From: Sorangium cellulosum So0157-2
GTDB lineage: Bacteria > Myxococcota_A > Polyangia > Polyangiales > Polyangiaceae
Length of the DNA: 64,000 nt
Assembly: GCF_000418325.1 (NCBI RefSeq)
Contig: NC_021658.1
Span: 8,942,001-9,006,000 of the forward strand
Direction of reading: 5' to 3'
Positions 8,596 to 18,097 of the stretch are shown piece by piece (within the stretch, counting starts at the first letter, position 1; each line of letters opens with the position of its first letter). Made by a program: the position numbers and the translations under genes. The notes under the pieces are model-generated. The model saw only the letters and a list, made by a program, of their open reading frames with translations, searched no databases and was not told where the DNA came from.

Positions 8596-9795
8596 ATGAA
8601 GAGCGCGGTGGTGGACGAGGAGCGCGGCGCCGAGAAGGCGCCCGCTCCGGGGGCCGGGATGGCGCGAGCGCTGAACAAGAAGCTGAACCTCGTGCTCGAG
8701 GGCGGCGGCGTGAAGGGGATCGCGCTGGTCGGCGCCCTGAAGGCGCTCGAGGCGCGGATCGCGGAGTTCAACCGGGAAAACACGCGCGGGCTCGCGCTGT
8801 CGCTCGACGAGTCCCGGTACGCGGGGACCTCGGCCGGCGCCGTCGTCGCGGCGTTGCTCGCGGCCGGCTACACGCCCGCGGAGCTCGAGACCATCGTCGC
8901 CAGCACGGAGTTCTCGCGCTTCGCCGACCACGGCGTGCTCGCCCGGATCCCGGTCGTCGGCAGGCCGCTCAGCATCGCGCACGGGGTGCTGTGGAAGCTC
9001 GGGATGTTCCAGGGAGACTACTTCCTCGATTTTCTGCGATCCAAGCTGCGCGACAAGGGGGTGAGGACGTTCGGCGACCTGCTCGCGGATCACAAGGAGC
9101 CCGAGGGGTCGCTCCGGCGGTACAAGCTGTACGTCACGGCGTCGGACATCACGCGCGGACGCATGCTCTTCCTGCCCTCCGACCTGAACTGGCGACAGTA
9201 TGGAGTCAGCCCGGACGAGATGGATGTGGCGCTCGCCGTGCGCATGAGCATGGGCGTGCCGTTCGTGTTCCGGCCCGTGACGACCACCGGGGAGAACGGG
9301 GTCGTCAGCTACCTCGTCGACGGCGGTCTCCTCAGCAATTTCCCCCTGGGGGTCTTCGATCCCAGCATCGCACGGAGCGAGCCGCTCCCGCTGGATCGGC
9401 CCGCGACCGTCGGCATCCGCATCCTTCGCGACCGGTACCACAGCATCCGGTTCCCCGGGAAAGCGCTGCGGGCGGTCTACGCGCTCGCCTCCACGGCGGT
9501 CGAGGCGCACGATTACCGCGTCTCGCGCAACGCCGTGGACGAGCTCAAGTGGGCGAGGGCCATCGAGGTCAACACCGAGGCGGTCCCGGTCTTCAAGTGG
9601 GACATCTCGCAGCTCGAGAAGGAGATCCTCTTCAACGAGGGGTACCAGGCGACCTATCGAACGGCCACCGCGGAGTACCTCGAGCGGCTGCTCGACGTCG
9701 ACGAGATCCTCCGCGAGACGTACCGCGCGGCCGTGGGCGGCGGAGGGCGCGCAGAGCAGCCGGTCGATCTGCTGCAGCACCTCCGGAGGCCCTAG
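8596..9795 (+). CDS. Patatin-like phospholipase
   Basis: A 399-residue predicted serine acyl hydrolase of the patatin family. The oxyanion-hole glycine run LVLEGGGVKGIALVGAL is near residue 35, the nucleophile elbow GTSAG near residue 77, and the catalytic Asp in VDGGLLSNFPL near residue 243, so the Ser-Asp dyad is complete. No signal peptide is visible; it is probably cytosolic or peripheral. The ATG at 8596 follows GGGAGGGGG at proper spacing; the GTG at 8578 would lie upstream of that site. Bacterial patatins act on phospholipids; no neighbour narrows the role. Confidence 0.85.
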   Translation: MKSAVVDEERGAEKAPAPGAGMARALNKKLNLVLEGGGVKGIALVGALKALEARIAEFNRENTRGLALSLDESRYAGTSAGAVVAALLAAGYTPAELETIVASTEFSRFADHGVLARIPVVGRPLSIAHGVLWKLGMFQGDYFLDFLRSKLRDKGVRTFGDLLADHKEPEGSLRRYKLYVTASDITRGRMLFLPSDLNWRQYGVSPDEMDVALAVRMSMGVPFVFRPVTTTGENGVVSYLVDGGLLSNFPLGVFDPSIARSEPLPLDRPATVGIRILRDRYHSIRFPGKALRAVYALASTAVEAHDYRVSRNAVDELKWARAIEVNTEAVPVFKWDISQLEKEILFNEGYQATYRTATAEYLERLLDVDEILRETYRAAVGGGGRAEQPVDLLQHLRRP

Positions 9796-9850
9796 GAGGC
9801 GCAGCGGCGCGCGGCTTTCTGGTGCGGGGCTGTCCACGCCGGCGCCTTGA

Positions 9851-9889
9851 GCGCATCAGGGCATCAGCGCATCAGCGCATCAGGGCATC
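9851..9889. repeat. 9-bp tandem repeat (GCATCAGCG/GGG)
   Basis: About four and a half copies of a nine-base unit (GCATCAGGGCATCAGCGCATCA...) straddle and follow the stop codon of the OPT transporter. The unit is a multiple of three and each copy carries TGA in the antisense orientation, so the protein end is fixed by the first copy. Confidence 0.6.
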
Positions 9890-11919
9890 GTGAGCACGAA
9901 GTTGTTCAGCGCGGCCACGACCACCCCCACGAGGCTCTCCCCCGCGATGAGCCCCGAGGCGACCGGCACCACGTACGCCTCGGCCCTGCCCTTGCGCGCG
10001 CCGACGATCGCCGCGATCGCGGCCCCGAGGAACATCGAGAGCGGCTGATAAAAGGGCAAGATGAGCCCGAGCCCGACGCCGGTGGCCGACGGGACGTATC
10101 TCCTGTACGCCTTGTGCCTCTCGCCCGAGAGCGCCTTGTCCGCGAGCACGAGGACGATCGCCGCGACGATGCCCCCCGCGATGCACGCCCGCGCCATCGG
10201 ATGCAGGTTGCCGACCCCGAGCTTGAAGAGCTGCGCCACCGCCCTCCACTGCTGCGCCGCCGGCGCGGGGAACGGGGCCTCACCGCCGCTCCCGCCCGTG
10301 AGCGCCGACGCGTCCGGGACGAGGAGGTGAAACCCCACCACCGTGGCGACGGTCCCGGGGACGATCCCGAGGATCTGCGCGATGAACTGGCGCCTCGGAT
10401 TGGCGCCGAGCAGGTAGCCCGACTTGAGATCCGTCATCAGGTCGGCGCTCGCCGCCGCCGCGCCCGACGTGATGCCGGCCGTCATCAGGTTCGCCGTCGC
10501 GTTCTGCGGGATGAGCACGCCGTAGACGAGCTGCATGATCTTGCCCATCGCCCCCGTCGGCGTGATGTCGCTCTCGCCGGTCGCCCGGCACGCGACGAGC
10601 GACAGCACGAACGTGAGCAGCACCGCGAGCACGCCGAAGTAGGGCGGAATCTCGAAGAAACGCCACGCGATCGCGATCACACCGGCGCCCGCGAAGAGCC
10701 CGCCGCACCAGAACCACGCGCCCGGGACCTCGGTCCGCGCGACCCGCTCGGCGAGGCCCTCCTGCGGCCGCCCGCCCTCGCCGCGCGGAGGCGCGCTCGC
10801 CGGCCCCCTGCCCCGCAGGCCCGTGAACGCGCGCGCGATCGTGCGCCACTGCAGCGCCAGCGAGAGCAGGCCGACCGTGACGAGCATCGGCGCGCCCGCC
10901 CACAGCCCGATCTCGCGCCAGGCCGCCTGCGGGCGCGTCACGGCCGGGACGGTCGCGCCCGCGGGGTTGGTCCACATCGACTCCATGCCCCAGGGCCCGA
11001 GGAACAGCGCGAGGGCGAGCCCGCCCACGATCATCGAGGCCGTGACCCGCAGCCCGACGAGCGCCCCGGCGGCGATGAGCGCAGGCCCGAGATCGAGCTT
11101 GATGTTCCAGTCGGAGAGCGGATACGTCCTGCCGGCGCCCGCGATCCCGGGCAGCCCGTCGAACGCCTTGACGGCGCCGGGCAGGAGCGCGGCGCGCGCG
11201 GCCTTCCCCGCGGCGTCGGCCTGGCGCGCCACGTTCAGGCTGGTGAACAGCGGGACGACGCCGCCCGCGAGCGCGGCGAAGAGCAGCCCCTTCGCCTTGC
11301 CCGCCGCGGCTTCCCCCTTGCTGTACAGGCTCTGGAGCGTGACGGCCGCGGCCGTGCCCGACGGGAAGCGCAGCCTCTCCTGGTTGATCAGGTTGCGCTT
11401 CATCGGGATCGCGAGGACGGCGCCGAGCACGGCGAGGAAGAACGTCCACGCGGCGAGCACCGGCCAGGGCAGGTGCTCGCCCCCCGGGCGCTCGGCCGTG
11501 GCCGACAGCATGAGCAGCGCGGGGATCGCCGAGACCATCGTGCTGCCCGTGGAGAAGCCGGCCGCGGAGGCCGTCGACTGCATGCAGTTGTTCTCGAGGA
11601 TGGTCATCGGCGTGCGCGCCACGCCGAGCCGCACGAAGGAGCCCCAGATCGCGAACGACAGGAGGCACGCGGTGATCGCGACGCCGATGTGCCAGCCGAT
11701 CTTGAGCCCGAGGTAGAGGTTCGTGAACGCGAGGACGAAGCCGAGCGCCGCGCCCATGACGATCGCGCGCACGGTGAGCTGCGGCGTCTCGTCGCCGCGG
11801 TAGGCGCGCGCGTACCAGGCCCCCTCGTCGAGCTCGCTCACCTCCTCGGGGGACAGGTCGAGCGGCCTGTGGCGCTCCATCTCCTCGGGTGTCGCGGGGG
11901 CCTTTTGAAAGAGCGGCAT
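9880..11919 (-). CDS. OPT-family oligopeptide/metal transporter
   Basis: A 679-residue polytopic membrane protein of the oligopeptide transporter family. After a 50-residue cytosolic N-terminus come about 14-16 hydrophobic helices. Family marks include TNLYLGLKIGW and TILENNCMQSTASAAGFSTG in the first third and SDLMTDLKSGYLLGANPRRQF near residue 500. It resembles the branch that includes Myxococcus EspB, which affects developmental timing, but orthology is not established here. The start ATG at 11919 follows GAGGAGACATCGC. It diverges from the kinase gene at 12131. Confidence 0.85.
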   Translation of the reverse strand: MPLFQKAPATPEEMERHRPLDLSPEEVSELDEGAWYARAYRGDETPQLTVRAIVMGAALGFVLAFTNLYLGLKIGWHIGVAITACLLSFAIWGSFVRLGVARTPMTILENNCMQSTASAAGFSTGSTMVSAIPALLMLSATAERPGGEHLPWPVLAAWTFFLAVLGAVLAIPMKRNLINQERLRFPSGTAAAVTLQSLYSKGEAAAGKAKGLLFAALAGGVVPLFTSLNVARQADAAGKAARAALLPGAVKAFDGLPGIAGAGRTYPLSDWNIKLDLGPALIAAGALVGLRVTASMIVGGLALALFLGPWGMESMWTNPAGATVPAVTRPQAAWREIGLWAGAPMLVTVGLLSLALQWRTIARAFTGLRGRGPASAPPRGEGGRPQEGLAERVARTEVPGAWFWCGGLFAGAGVIAIAWRFFEIPPYFGVLAVLLTFVLSLVACRATGESDITPTGAMGKIMQLVYGVLIPQNATANLMTAGITSGAAAASADLMTDLKSGYLLGANPRRQFIAQILGIVPGTVATVVGFHLLVPDASALTGGSGGEAPFPAPAAQQWRAVAQLFKLGVGNLHPMARACIAGGIVAAIVLVLADKALSGERHKAYRRYVPSATGVGLGLILPFYQPLSMFLGAAIAAIVGARKGRAEAYVVPVASGLIAGESLVGVVVAALNNFVLTMP

Positions 11920-12130
11920 GCGATGTCTCCTCGGGGCCGGCGCGGGCCCCGCGAGCGCGCTCGGGTGAGCTCCTGCCGCCCGCCGCGCCGCCCCCTCGAC
12001 CGCGATGCCCGTTCACGAAGATACCTGAACCTGACGATGTCACCGGCGCGCGCCGCGCCGGCTCCATGACACGATCGCGCCGCCCCTCCGCCTTGCCAGG
12101 CCCTCGGGGGACGGTGCATCCTGCCCACAG

Positions 12131-14809
12131 ATGCTCCCCGGCAGGCTGCTCGACGACCGCTTCGAGCTGGCGGAGGTCGCCGGCTCCGGAGGGATGGGCA
12201 CGGTCTACCGGGCCCTCGATCGCGCGAGCGGCGAGGTCGTCGCGGTCAAGCTGCTGCGCCGGCTCGACGCGCGCGCCGAGGCGCGCTTCCTCCGCGAGGC
12301 CGCGGCGCTGTCCCGGCTCTCGCACCCGCACATTGTGCGGTACGTCACGCACGGCGTGGCGCCGACGGGGGAGCCGTACCTCGCGATGGAGTGGCTCTCC
12401 GGCGAGAGCCTCGCGGATCGGCTGTCGCGGCAGGAGCTGCGCGTCGACGAGGGCGTCGCCCTCACCCGGAAGGTGGCGGACGCGCTCGGCGCGGCGCACG
12501 GCCGCGGGATCGTGCACCGCGACATCAAGCCGAGCAACCTCTTCCTGGTCGACGGCGCGCTCGATGGGGTCAAGCTGCTCGACTTCGGGATCGCGCTGCT
12601 CGCGGACGCCACGTCGCGCCTGACCGGGACGTCGGCGGTGGTGGGCACGCTGGGCTACATGGCCCCGGAGCAGGCGCGCGGCGACCGGGAGGCGCTCGAC
12701 GGGCGCGCCGACGTCTTCTCGCTCGGCTGCGTGCTGTTCGAGTGCCTCACCGGGCAGCGGGCGTTCCGCGGGCAGCACCTGTCGGTCGTGTGGAAGCTGC
12801 TCCTCGAGGACTCGCCGCGGGCGCGGGAGCTGCGGCCCGAGGTGCCCGAGGCCCTCGACGCGCTCCTCGCGCGGATGCTGGCCAAGGATCCGTCGGAGCG
12901 ACCCGAGGACGGCGCGGCCGTGGTGCGCTGCCTCGACGCGCTCGGCGCCCTGGAAGGGAGCGGCGCGACCTCGGCCCTGCCCCCGCCCGCGGCGATCTCC
13001 ATGCGGGAGAGGCGGCTCGCCTCGGTCGTCGCGGTCCGGTCCGCGCAGCCCTCGTTCTCCGCGACGACCGAGTCCCTGGACGCGCACGCGCCGCCGCCGG
13101 GCACGCTCGCCGCGGTGCGCCGCGCGGCCCTGACGCTCGGCGCTCAGGTGGTCGAGCTCGGCGACGGGATCGTGGCGGCCGTCGCGGCGGGCGCGGGCAG
13201 CGCGACCGATCAGGCGGCGCTCGCGGCGCGCTGCGCGCTGCAGATCCGCGCGACGCTCCCCGGCGCGGCGGTCGCGCTGGTGACGGCGCGGGGCGAGCCC
13301 ATGGGGGGGTCGCCGTTCGGCGAGGCGCTGGATCGGGCGGCCGCGCTGCTGGACGCGGCCGCCGCGCCCGCCCGCGCGGACGGCCGGCGCGAGGGCGTCC
13401 TCGTCGACGCGGCGACGCGGGCCCTGCTCGACGCGCGCTTCGAGGTCGTGGCCGAGGGCGGGCTCGCGCGGCTCGAGGCGGAGCGCGAGATCGGCGAGGG
13501 AGCGCGCTGGCTCCTCGGCGCGCCGAGCCCCTACGTCGGGCGCGAGCGGGAGCTGCAGCAGCTGCTCGAGCTCGTCGACGACAGCTTCACCGAGCGGCGC
13601 TCCGCGGCGGCGCTGGTGACGGCGGCGGCGGGCATGGGCAAATCGCGCCTGCGCCGCGAGGCCGTCGAGGCGCTGCGCCAGCGTCACCCCGGCGTGGCGC
13701 TGAGCGTCGCCCGCGGCGACGCCCTCGGCGGGGGCGCCGCGCTCGCGCTGCTCGCCGGCGCGCTGCGGAGCGCGCTCGGGATCGCCCCCGGCGAGGCGCC
13801 GGGCGCGCAGCGGGCCAGGCTCGCGCAGGCGCTCGGGTCGCTGCTCGCGGGCGAGGAGGGGCGACCGGCCGCCGCGTTCCTGGGCGAGCTGCTCGGCCTC
13901 GCCCCGCCGGACGAGGCGCCGGCGGCGCTGGAGGCCGCGCGGCGCGACCCGGCGCGGATGGCCGAGGAGATCCAGCGCGCGTACGTCGATTACGCGCGGG
14001 CGGTGACGGGCGCGCGCCCCATGCTCGTGGTGCTCGAGGATCTCCACGGGGGAGACGCATCTTCGGTGGGGATCCTCGACCGGGCGCTGCGGGAGCTCGG
14101 CGATCGGCCCTACGCGGTGCTCGCCTTCGCCCGGCCCGAGGTCCACGCGCTCTTCCCGCAGCTCTGGGCCGAGCGCGGGCTCTCGGAGCTCCGGCTGCGC
14201 GAGCTGCCCGCCCGGGCGGCCGAGCAGCTGGTGCGGAGCGCGCTCGGCGCGTCGCTCGCGCCCGAGGAGGTCGCCGCGCTCGTGCAGCGGGCCGCGGGCA
14301 ACGCGTTCTGTCTCGAGGAGCTCGTCCGGGCCGCGGCGGAGGGGCGCCGCGCGCCGCCGGAGGCCGCGCTGGGCCTCGTGGAGGCGCGCATCGCCGCGCT
14401 CGGGCCCGAGGCGCGGCGGCTCCTGCGGGCGGCGAGCGTCTTCGGGGAGGTCTGCTGGGCCGGGGGCGTGCGCGCGCTGCTCGGCGCGCCGGCGCAGGGG
14501 CCGAGCGAGCGCGCGGCGTGGGCCGAGCTGCTCGATCGCGAGATCCTCGAGCGCCGGCCGGGCTCGCGGTTCCCGGGCGAGGAGGAGCTCGCCTTCCGCA
14601 ATGCGCTCCTGCGGGAGGCGGCGTACGCGATGCTCACCGATCGCGACCGGGAGCTCGGCCACAAGCTCGCCGGCGCGTGGCTGGTCGAGGCCGGCGAGCA
14701 GGATCAGGAGGTCCTCGCCGAGCACCTCGCGCGGAGCCGCGAGACCGGGCCGAGGAGCCCGGGTCGGTCGCTCGGGTGGAGCGACGGCCGTGGAAGGGGC
14801 GTCGCATGA
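12131..14809 (+). CDS. Ser/Thr protein kinase fused to cyclase-like and AAA ATPase domains, C-terminally short
   Basis: An 892-residue protein. Residues about 10-270 are a Hanks kinase with GSGGMGTVY, VAVKLL, HRDIKPSN, DFGIA and GYMAPEQ. Residues 290-460 look like a worn nucleotide-cyclase domain without metal-binding Asp residues. From 470 an AAA/NTPase module has YVGRERELQ, Walker A AAGMGKSRL and Walker B MLVVLEDLHGGD. Relatives in myxobacteria continue with several hundred residues of TPR-like helices; here the protein ends soon after LAEHLA with a tail rich in Arg, Gly and Ser. It is a shorter paralogue of the kinase at 22537 and is probably truncated. Confidence 0.82.
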   Translation: MLPGRLLDDRFELAEVAGSGGMGTVYRALDRASGEVVAVKLLRRLDARAEARFLREAAALSRLSHPHIVRYVTHGVAPTGEPYLAMEWLSGESLADRLSRQELRVDEGVALTRKVADALGAAHGRGIVHRDIKPSNLFLVDGALDGVKLLDFGIALLADATSRLTGTSAVVGTLGYMAPEQARGDREALDGRADVFSLGCVLFECLTGQRAFRGQHLSVVWKLLLEDSPRARELRPEVPEALDALLARMLAKDPSERPEDGAAVVRCLDALGALEGSGATSALPPPAAISMRERRLASVVAVRSAQPSFSATTESLDAHAPPPGTLAAVRRAALTLGAQVVELGDGIVAAVAAGAGSATDQAALAARCALQIRATLPGAAVALVTARGEPMGGSPFGEALDRAAALLDAAAAPARADGRREGVLVDAATRALLDARFEVVAEGGLARLEAEREIGEGARWLLGAPSPYVGRERELQQLLELVDDSFTERRSAAALVTAAAGMGKSRLRREAVEALRQRHPGVALSVARGDALGGGAALALLAGALRSALGIAPGEAPGAQRARLAQALGSLLAGEEGRPAAAFLGELLGLAPPDEAPAALEAARRDPARMAEEIQRAYVDYARAVTGARPMLVVLEDLHGGDASSVGILDRALRELGDRPYAVLAFARPEVHALFPQLWAERGLSELRLRELPARAAEQLVRSALGASLAPEEVAALVQRAAGNAFCLEELVRAAAEGRRAPPEAALGLVEARIAALGPEARRLLRAASVFGEVCWAGGVRALLGAPAQGPSERAAWAELLDREILERRPGSRFPGEEELAFRNALLREAAYAMLTDRDRELGHKLAGAWLVEAGEQDQEVLAEHLARSRETGPRSPGRSLGWSDGRGRGVA

Positions 14810-14894
14810 GCGCAGGGGGGGGCTGGGCCGAAGCCGATCCGACGGAAGCACCTCGGCGAGCCGCTCGCCGGCCGGCAGCCGGCGCCGCGGCGGC

Positions 14895-15641
14895 TCACCC
14901 GGGCGCCGCGTCGCCCCGCGCGCGGGCGATGGTGTGGATGAGCTCGCGCGCGTCGAACGGCTTGCGCAGGCACGTGTACCCGCCCTGGCTCATGATCGCG
15001 CCGACCATCTCCGGGACCGAGTGGCCGGTCATGGCGATCACCGTGACGCGCTTCTTCAGCCCCCGCATCTGCGCGCACGTCGCGACGCCGTCCTGATCGG
15101 GCATGACGAGATCGAGCACGCAGACGTCGACGCGCCGCTCGAGGACGTGCTGGACCGCGGTCCGCCCGTCGTGGACGGCGTGGGCCGACAGCCCCGCCGC
15201 CCGGAGCACCGCGACGATGGAGTCGGCGACCTTCGGGATGTCGTCCACCACGAGGACGGCCGGCGCGTCGACCGCGCGAGCGACGACGCGCGCCAGGTGA
15301 TCCATCGAGAACGGCTTGTAGATCACGGTGTAGACGCCCTCCGCGATCGCCTCCTCGATGAGCTGCTCGAGCGCGAACGCGGTCATCAGCACGACGGTGA
15401 GCTCCGGCTGGATCCGCTTGAGCTCCCGGAACGTCTCGACGCCGTTGAGCCCGGGCATGCGGACGTCGCTGAGGACGAGCGTGAACGCCTGCCGCTCCGC
15501 GAGCTCGAGCGCGTGGGCGCCGTCCCTCGCCTCCACCACCTCGTACCCCTCGAGCTCGAGGTTGGCGGCGAGCGTCATGCGCATGCCCTCCTCGTCGTCG
15601 ATTACGAGCACGCGTTTGACCTGCTGCATGGACCCCTGCAT
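14895..15641 (-). CDS. Double-receiver response regulator
   Basis: A 248-residue protein made of two CheY-like receivers and no output domain. Receiver 1 has DDEEG, phospho-acceptor Asp in LVLSDVRMPG, MTAF and the KPF lysine; receiver 2 has VVDD, VLDLVMPDQDG, MTGH and the KPF lysine. It is the last gene of a five-gene minus-strand operon and lies 15 bp after the membrane histidine kinase, so it is the likely target of that kinase or part of a relay. Output would be by protein interaction. Confidence 0.85.
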   Translation of the reverse strand: MQGSMQQVKRVLVIDDEEGMRMTLAANLELEGYEVVEARDGAHALELAERQAFTLVLSDVRMPGLNGVETFRELKRIQPELTVVLMTAFALEQLIEEAIAEGVYTVIYKPFSMDHLARVVARAVDAPAVLVVDDIPKVADSIVAVLRAAGLSAHAVHDGRTAVQHVLERRVDVCVLDLVMPDQDGVATCAQMRGLKKRVTVIAMTGHSVPEMVGAIMSQGGYTCLRKPFDARELIHTIARARGDAAPG

Positions 15642-15656
15642 GGCTCGACCCCCCTG

Positions 15657-17192
15657 TCATGTGCCCTGCGCCCCGGAGGGCGCGGCGGTGGGCTCCGCGG
15701 CCGTCGCGGCCTCGCGCGCCGGCACCCGGACGACGAAGGTCGCGCCGCCGCCAGGCGCGCTCTTCGCCTCGAGCGTGCCGCCGTGCCGGCGGGCGATCCC
15801 GGCGCTGATCGCCAGGCCGAGGCCGGTCCCCTTCAGCTTCGTGCTGAAGAGCGGCTCGAAGATGTGGGCGAGCATGTCCGCGGGGATGCCCGTCCCGTTG
15901 TCCGCGACCGAGAGCGTCAGCCCGTCGCTCCCCCACGCCGCGGCGACCCGCACGCGCCCCTCGCGCCCGGCCGGGATCGCCTCGGCCGCGTTCTGGATCA
16001 GGTTCACGAGCACCTGCCGGAACTGGTCCCGGTCGAGCTCCACCACGGGGAACGCCGCGGGCACGTCGTTGTCGACGCGCACGTGCGGCGGGACCTCCAC
16101 GACCGAGATGGCGTCGTCGACGAGGGGGCCGAGCGCGCACGCCGAGAGCAGCGGCCGCCGCTCGCGCGCGAAGTCGAGCAGGTTGCCGATGATCCGGCCG
16201 CACGCCGCGAGCTCCTTGTCGATGATCGAGAGGAACTGCGCGATGCGGGGCTCTCTGCCGAGCTCCGTCGCGGAGAGGCGCTTGCCGAGGTAATGGCTCG
16301 CGTTGCGGACGGCGCCGAGCGGGTTCCGGAGGTCGTGCCCGACGCTCGCCGCGAGCTGCCCGACCGCCGCGAGCTTCTCCATGCGCAGCCTGGCCTCCTG
16401 GGCGGCCTGGAGGCTCTGCGCCATGTGGTTGAACGCGGCGCTCAGGCGCCCGAACTCGTGCTCATCGAGCTCGGGGAGGCGCAGATCGAGATCGCCGTGA
16501 GCGATCCGCCGGGAGCCGTCGACCAGCGCGCTGAAGCCGCGATCCATCGCGCGGAGGAGCCTCCCGAGCAGCGCGACGAGGATGACCAGCGCTCCGCCGA
16601 TCGCCGCCGCCCCGAGCGCCGCCACCCGCGCGCGGAGGCGGTGCTCGTCGGCGAGGATCCTGGCGATGTCCCGCTCCGCGTCGTGGACCGCCGCGTTGAT
16701 GTGGGGGAGGAACCGCTCCTTGTACTCGTGATCGGAGAGCCGCACGAACATCGCGTGCCGCTCGCCCGCGCTGCCGTCCGCGACGCGGGCGATCCCCGCC
16801 GTGCTCGCGACGATGTGATCGAGGCTCTCTCGCATGAAGCGGATGTGGCCGAGCTCCTCCGTCGATTCCTCGTCGCTCTCCCTGACCTCCTCGTCGGCGA
16901 TCATCCGCCGCTTGAGCGCCTCGATGGCGGCCAGGTCGCGCGCCGCGTCCTCGGCCGCGTCCGCGAGCTCCGCGGTGACGCCGCCGAGGAGCGCGACCTT
17001 CGCCGCCTCGTTCATGTACCGGCTCGCGTCGCTCGCGAGGGTGACGTGCAGCGTCAGATCCTCGTACGACGCCTCGGCGCGCCGCTGGAAGATCAGCATC
17101 TCCGCGATGGCGAAGTAGAACGCTCCCCCGGCGACGAGGACCGCTGCCAGCGCGACGCCGAAGATGGAGGCCAGTCTGGCGCGAATGCTCAT
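15657..17192 (-). CDS. Membrane sensor histidine kinase with HAMP
   Basis: A 511-residue sensor kinase. One helix lies at residues about 8-30, a periplasmic helical sensor to about 190, a second helix (AAAIGGALVILVALLGRLL), then HAMP, the H-box SVGHDLRNPLGAV, and an HATPase_c domain with N-box LIQNAAEA, DNGTGIP, GTGLGLAI. All ATP-binding boxes are intact. It starts at the ATG overlapping the stop of the barrel-like gene (ATGA, 17189-17192), so these two are coupled. The signal is unknown. Confidence 0.87.
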   Translation of the reverse strand: MSIRARLASIFGVALAAVLVAGGAFYFAIAEMLIFQRRAEASYEDLTLHVTLASDASRYMNEAAKVALLGGVTAELADAAEDAARDLAAIEALKRRMIADEEVRESDEESTEELGHIRFMRESLDHIVASTAGIARVADGSAGERHAMFVRLSDHEYKERFLPHINAAVHDAERDIARILADEHRLRARVAALGAAAIGGALVILVALLGRLLRAMDRGFSALVDGSRRIAHGDLDLRLPELDEHEFGRLSAAFNHMAQSLQAAQEARLRMEKLAAVGQLAASVGHDLRNPLGAVRNASHYLGKRLSATELGREPRIAQFLSIIDKELAACGRIIGNLLDFARERRPLLSACALGPLVDDAISVVEVPPHVRVDNDVPAAFPVVELDRDQFRQVLVNLIQNAAEAIPAGREGRVRVAAAWGSDGLTLSVADNGTGIPADMLAHIFEPLFSTKLKGTGLGLAISAGIARRHGGTLEAKSAPGGGATFVVRVPAREAATAAEPTAAPSGAQGT

Positions 17193-18097
17193 GGGGAGCG
17201 GCTCCTGCTTCCGTGCTCCAGGGGTTCATCGCCGCCGCCGGCGAGCTCGATCTCGGTCGTGACGAGGAGCAGGAGCCCGACGTCGGGCGTCTCCCCGGCG
17301 AGCCCGAGCTCGAGCGCGGCGCCGAGCTCCAGGCCGGGCGCCGGGTGCCAGAGCACGCCGGACGCGACGGCGAGCGACGCGGCCTCGTCGAGCTCGGCGG
17401 CGAGCTCCACGGTCGGCGCCACGGGGCCCACCGGCAGGACCACGGCCAGCGCGACGCCGGGGCTGAGCTCCGCGGCGTCGCGCCGGGCGGCCGGCAGCCG
17501 GACCTCCGCCGAGGCGGAGAGGCCCACGTGGACGCCGCCCATCGCCTTGTCGACGCTCACGAACGGCTCCAGCGCGTAGCCCGGCGGGCCGAGCTCGCGC
17601 GCGCCGGCGGGGAGCGCGGCCTCGAGCCCCGCCGACAGCGCGAGCCCGAGCGCCCCGCTGTCGACAAGGTTGACCATCGCCTCCGCCCGGACGGCGCCGA
17701 GCCCGGCCGTCGCCCCCCGGTCGTGGCGCGCGAGCTCGAGGGGGAGCTCGGCCCCGACCTGGAGGCGATCGGTGATGCCGAGCTCCAGCAGCAGCGGGAC
17801 GCCGAAGCGGACCCGGCGCCCGTCGCGCTCCCACGCCGGCGCGCTCGTGACCTGCAGCTCGAGCGCCTCCTGCGGGAACGGCGTCTCGCCAAGGAACAGC
17901 TCCTCGACCGGGGCCCGCGCCGGCTCCCCCGCGGCCTCGGCCCGCACCCGCTCCGGCGGCGCGGCCGCCGTCGACGCGCCCAGGAGCAGGCCCAGCGCGA
18001 TCCCGGGGCGCGCGCGCCGCGGCGCGGTCGCCGCCGCCGGCTTCCGGGCGGCCGGCGGGCGCCTCGGGCGCCCTCGAGGCGGTCGGCCCGCGCTCAC
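17189..18097 (-). CDS. Predicted secreted/outer-membrane beta-structured protein
   Basis: A 302-residue protein with an Arg-rich start, a hydrophobic export segment (PGIALGLLLGASTAAA) and then alternating beta-strand-like patterns (RVRFGVPLLLELGITDRLQVGAELPLEL) seen in small outer-membrane barrels of the phenol-MetA type. It starts with GTG overlapping the upstream kinase stop (GTGA, 18094-18097) and its own stop overlaps the next kinase, so an envelope protein is embedded between two histidine kinases. It may be the thing they sense or control. Family assignment is by pattern only. Confidence 0.5.
   Translation of the reverse strand: MSAGRPPRGRPRRPPAARKPAAATAPRRARPGIALGLLLGASTAAAPPERVRAEAAGEPARAPVEELFLGETPFPQEALELQVTSAPAWERDGRRVRFGVPLLLELGITDRLQVGAELPLELARHDRGATAGLGAVRAEAMVNLVDSGALGLALSAGLEAALPAGARELGPPGYALEPFVSVDKAMGGVHVGLSASAEVRLPAARRDAAELSPGVALAVVLPVGPVAPTVELAAELDEAASLAVASGVLWHPAPGLELGAALELGLAGETPDVGLLLLVTTEIELAGGGDEPLEHGSRSRSP

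Noticed and set aside
10280..14851. Minus-strand open frame of 1523 residues
   Set aside because: It is antisense to the kinase and OPT genes and has the Arg/Gly/Glu/His-rich composition of a mirror frame in GC-rich DNA.
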